Position numbers and translations under genes: made by a program. DNA of 18,854 nucleotides from contig NWUY0304667972.1 in the NCBI GenBank assembly GCA_004151065.3, positions 1 to 18,854 of the forward strand, read 5' to 3'. The notes under the pieces were generated by a model that was not told the DNA's origin, did not search any database, and saw nothing but the letters and a program-made list of their open reading frames with translations. This stretch comes from Larix sibirica. Taxonomy: Eukaryota; Streptophyta; Pinopsida; Pinales; Pinaceae. Of this stretch, positions 17,351 through 18,854 are shown piece by piece. How positions within the stretch are numbered: position 1 is the first letter of the stretch; each line of letters begins with the position of its first letter.

Positions 17351-18280
17351 CTGCTGCTGGACGTAAGGAGTAGTAGTGGCCAGGGGGAAGTGAGTGAGGT
17401 GTTAGCGCTCATTCCCCAAAATAACACATTCCAAGTTCCCAACAGACGATGAGAAAAGAGATAGAGATGTCCAACAGACGAGATAAGGACACATTCCACA
17501 ATCATAACCTAAAAAAACATACCCGAAAGAGAAGGCCCATCATTGCATGCGTACCCGAGGAACCTTCAACACATACCCCTTCAGCGGCACACCCATACCC
17601 GGAAAAAAAGCCCCCCAAAAATATAGGTTGGAAGCGTCATTACTATTCAGTGGTAAGCAAGCGTCAAGGGGCAAGCATCCATTCTTCTTACTGCCTCTTT
17701 CCTTGTTACTTCCTTACCATATTGGTTTATTTAAAGGGTGGGTGCTATAATGGAGATGATAGGTTAATGAGGAGCCGTCTTTCCTTCCTCCTTAAGAGTT
17801 GGATTGGAGCCTTCCTTCTTGAAGCTGCTGGTTCATGAGTGGCTTTAAAATAAGAATTCTCCTTTGCATCAACGTCATTCATATCGAGCATTGAAAGGTA
17901 AGGGCCATCGTTCAGTAGCAGGTAAGGCAGCATTCCTTTCTTTCTTTTACTAACCGATAGAAAGTATAGGTGAAGCATAATCACTAGCATCATCGCGTCG
18001 CTCTTCGATGGTAAGCGTGTGGTAGCGTAAGGGAGGGTAGGGTGAGAACCCCCGTAAGGGAGAGATCGAGAGGTGGCACAGGCACAGGTAGTGCATCATT
18101 TATAACGAGAAAACGCTAAATCCACGAACCATGCTGTGTTAACTGTACCTCGTATCGCACCTAAAGCAATCAAATACTAGTGCAAGCAACCTTACCTGCC
18201 TACCTCTCTCTACTAACTGATTCACTGAACCATACATTCAAGCAATCTCACCATTGCTAAAAATAGTAATTTGAAAGGGA
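17351..18280. other. Spacer with short imperfect repeats, no supported gene
   Basis: The texture returns to mitochondrial-type spacer. Short repeats are visible: acacattcca with caacagacgat/caacagacgag at about 17424-17500, and cgtaagggag at about 18026 and 18053. ORFs at 17449-17838, 17547-17750 and 17745-17993 (minus) overlap and show no family features. Confidence 0.45.
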
Positions 18281-18295
18281 AATTCAGGGATTCGA

Positions 18296-18470
18296 TCCAG
18301 CCAGGTGCCGATCCAGGTGTACATGCATTCTACGGTACTCGCTGGTAGGCCATGCCAAGTGTCAATGCCAGGTGTAGATCCAAGTGGTTTAGGCACTCGA
18401 TGCTTAGCTTGAATTTATACTTGAATCTCTATCACTCCCAATACGAGGTCTAATCTATCGTCCCAATACG
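18296..18470 (+). repeat. Imperfect short repeats built on ccaggtg / gatcca
   Basis: Within about 100 bases the words ccaggtgccgatccaggtg, gccaagtgtcaatgccagg and tgtagatccaagtgg recur with small changes (about 18300-18390). Just after, cccaatacgaggtctaatct and cccaatacgatccaatctc repeat at about 18437 and 18461. Both look like local slippage or microhomology duplications. Confidence 0.45.
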
Positions 18471-18721
18471 ATCCAATCTCACGTACCCATCATTCCCAGC
18501 AGCTCACTCCCGATAAGTGTATGCATAGCCAAACTACTAAACTACCAACTCCAACAACTGCCATATCTTCTGCGGGAGAGGCATTTCTTTAGCGACGAGC
18601 TGATTGGATTGGTGAATTTTATCTTATTAGTTTTTTTTCTCTCTCCCATATATCCTAATCCATCTGGCCGCTCCGATACGACCACGCAGTAACCTATTCG
18701 TTTCAAACCCCACCACATGCG

Positions 18722-18735
18722 ATATATATATATAT
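18722..18735. repeat. AT dinucleotide microsatellite
   Basis: Seven consecutive AT units are followed by further AT-rich sequence. The minus-strand ORF 18542-18760 crosses it and is probably not a gene. Confidence 0.8.
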
Positions 18736-18854
18736 TATTCTCTCCTCGTCCGGTGGCCAACGCACGCCTGCCCTACCCCTTTGTCCTTGGTCGTTGCGTG
18801 CTTCCTCCTCATTCCACTTTTTTTATTCTTTCTATTATGGTAGAGCCAGGGGTG

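Noticed and set aside
17449-17838. 129-codon forward ORF as a gene
   Set aside because: Its translation is basic at the start and then unstructured, another frame is open over the same bases (17547-17750), and no domain or homolog comes to mind.
18285-18305. gggattcgatcc resembling a tRNA T-arm
   Set aside because: The five-base stem does not pair (CAGGG against CCAGC) and no acceptor, D-arm or anticodon stem can be found around it.

Overview
This looks like non-coding, organelle-type plant DNA, most likely from the mitochondrial genome of a seed plant with a large, intruded mitogenome. A gymnosperm is my best guess. Three things point that way. There is no recognisable functional gene in 18.9 kb. 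The blocks at about 7.4-10.9 kb and 17.35-18.1 kb have the texture I associate with seed-plant mitochondrial spacers (runs such as gaaagaag, tagcgcatagcgcgatgctag, ctctctctatct). And pieces of nuclear-type LTR retrotransposons are embedded, all broken by stops and frameshifts. I saw no rRNA, no tRNA and no standard mitochondrial protein gene, so the organelle assignment is inference. A nuclear scaffold carrying mitochondrial-like DNA remains possible.

Layout. (1) 1-767: AT-rich spacer. (2) 768-1634: a protein-like relic of about 288 codons in one unshifted frame with nine in-frame stops; family not recognised. (3) 1635-2640: AT-rich spacer. (4) About 2840-3250: two diverged copies of a roughly 200-bp unit. 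(5) 3540-5370: spacer with small direct-repeat clusters. (6) 5372-6720: degraded Ty3/gypsy pol fragment centred on the aspartic protease. (7) 6720-10930: spacer-like DNA, including a 127-codon minus-strand open stretch with no ATG. (8) 10933-11248: a short unassigned ORF. (9) 11317-12196: degraded Ty3/gypsy gag with a zinc knuckle. (10) About 12270-12991: probable LTR, followed by a primer binding site for initiator-Met tRNA and a second gag-like relic that ends in a G-patch domain (13055-13690). (11) About 13.91-17.35 kb: the most unusual part, a 3.4-kb array of a degenerate, shuffled repeat family. (12) 17.35-18.85 kb: spacer with short imperfect repeats and an AT microsatellite.

Nothing here works together as a pathway. 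The history I infer is mitochondrial-type spacer that received fragments of at least two retroelement modules and one unknown coding sequence, plus an expansion in which about eight sequence words were duplicated, scrambled and diverged. The array at 13.9-17.35 kb is the best candidate for something undescribed.
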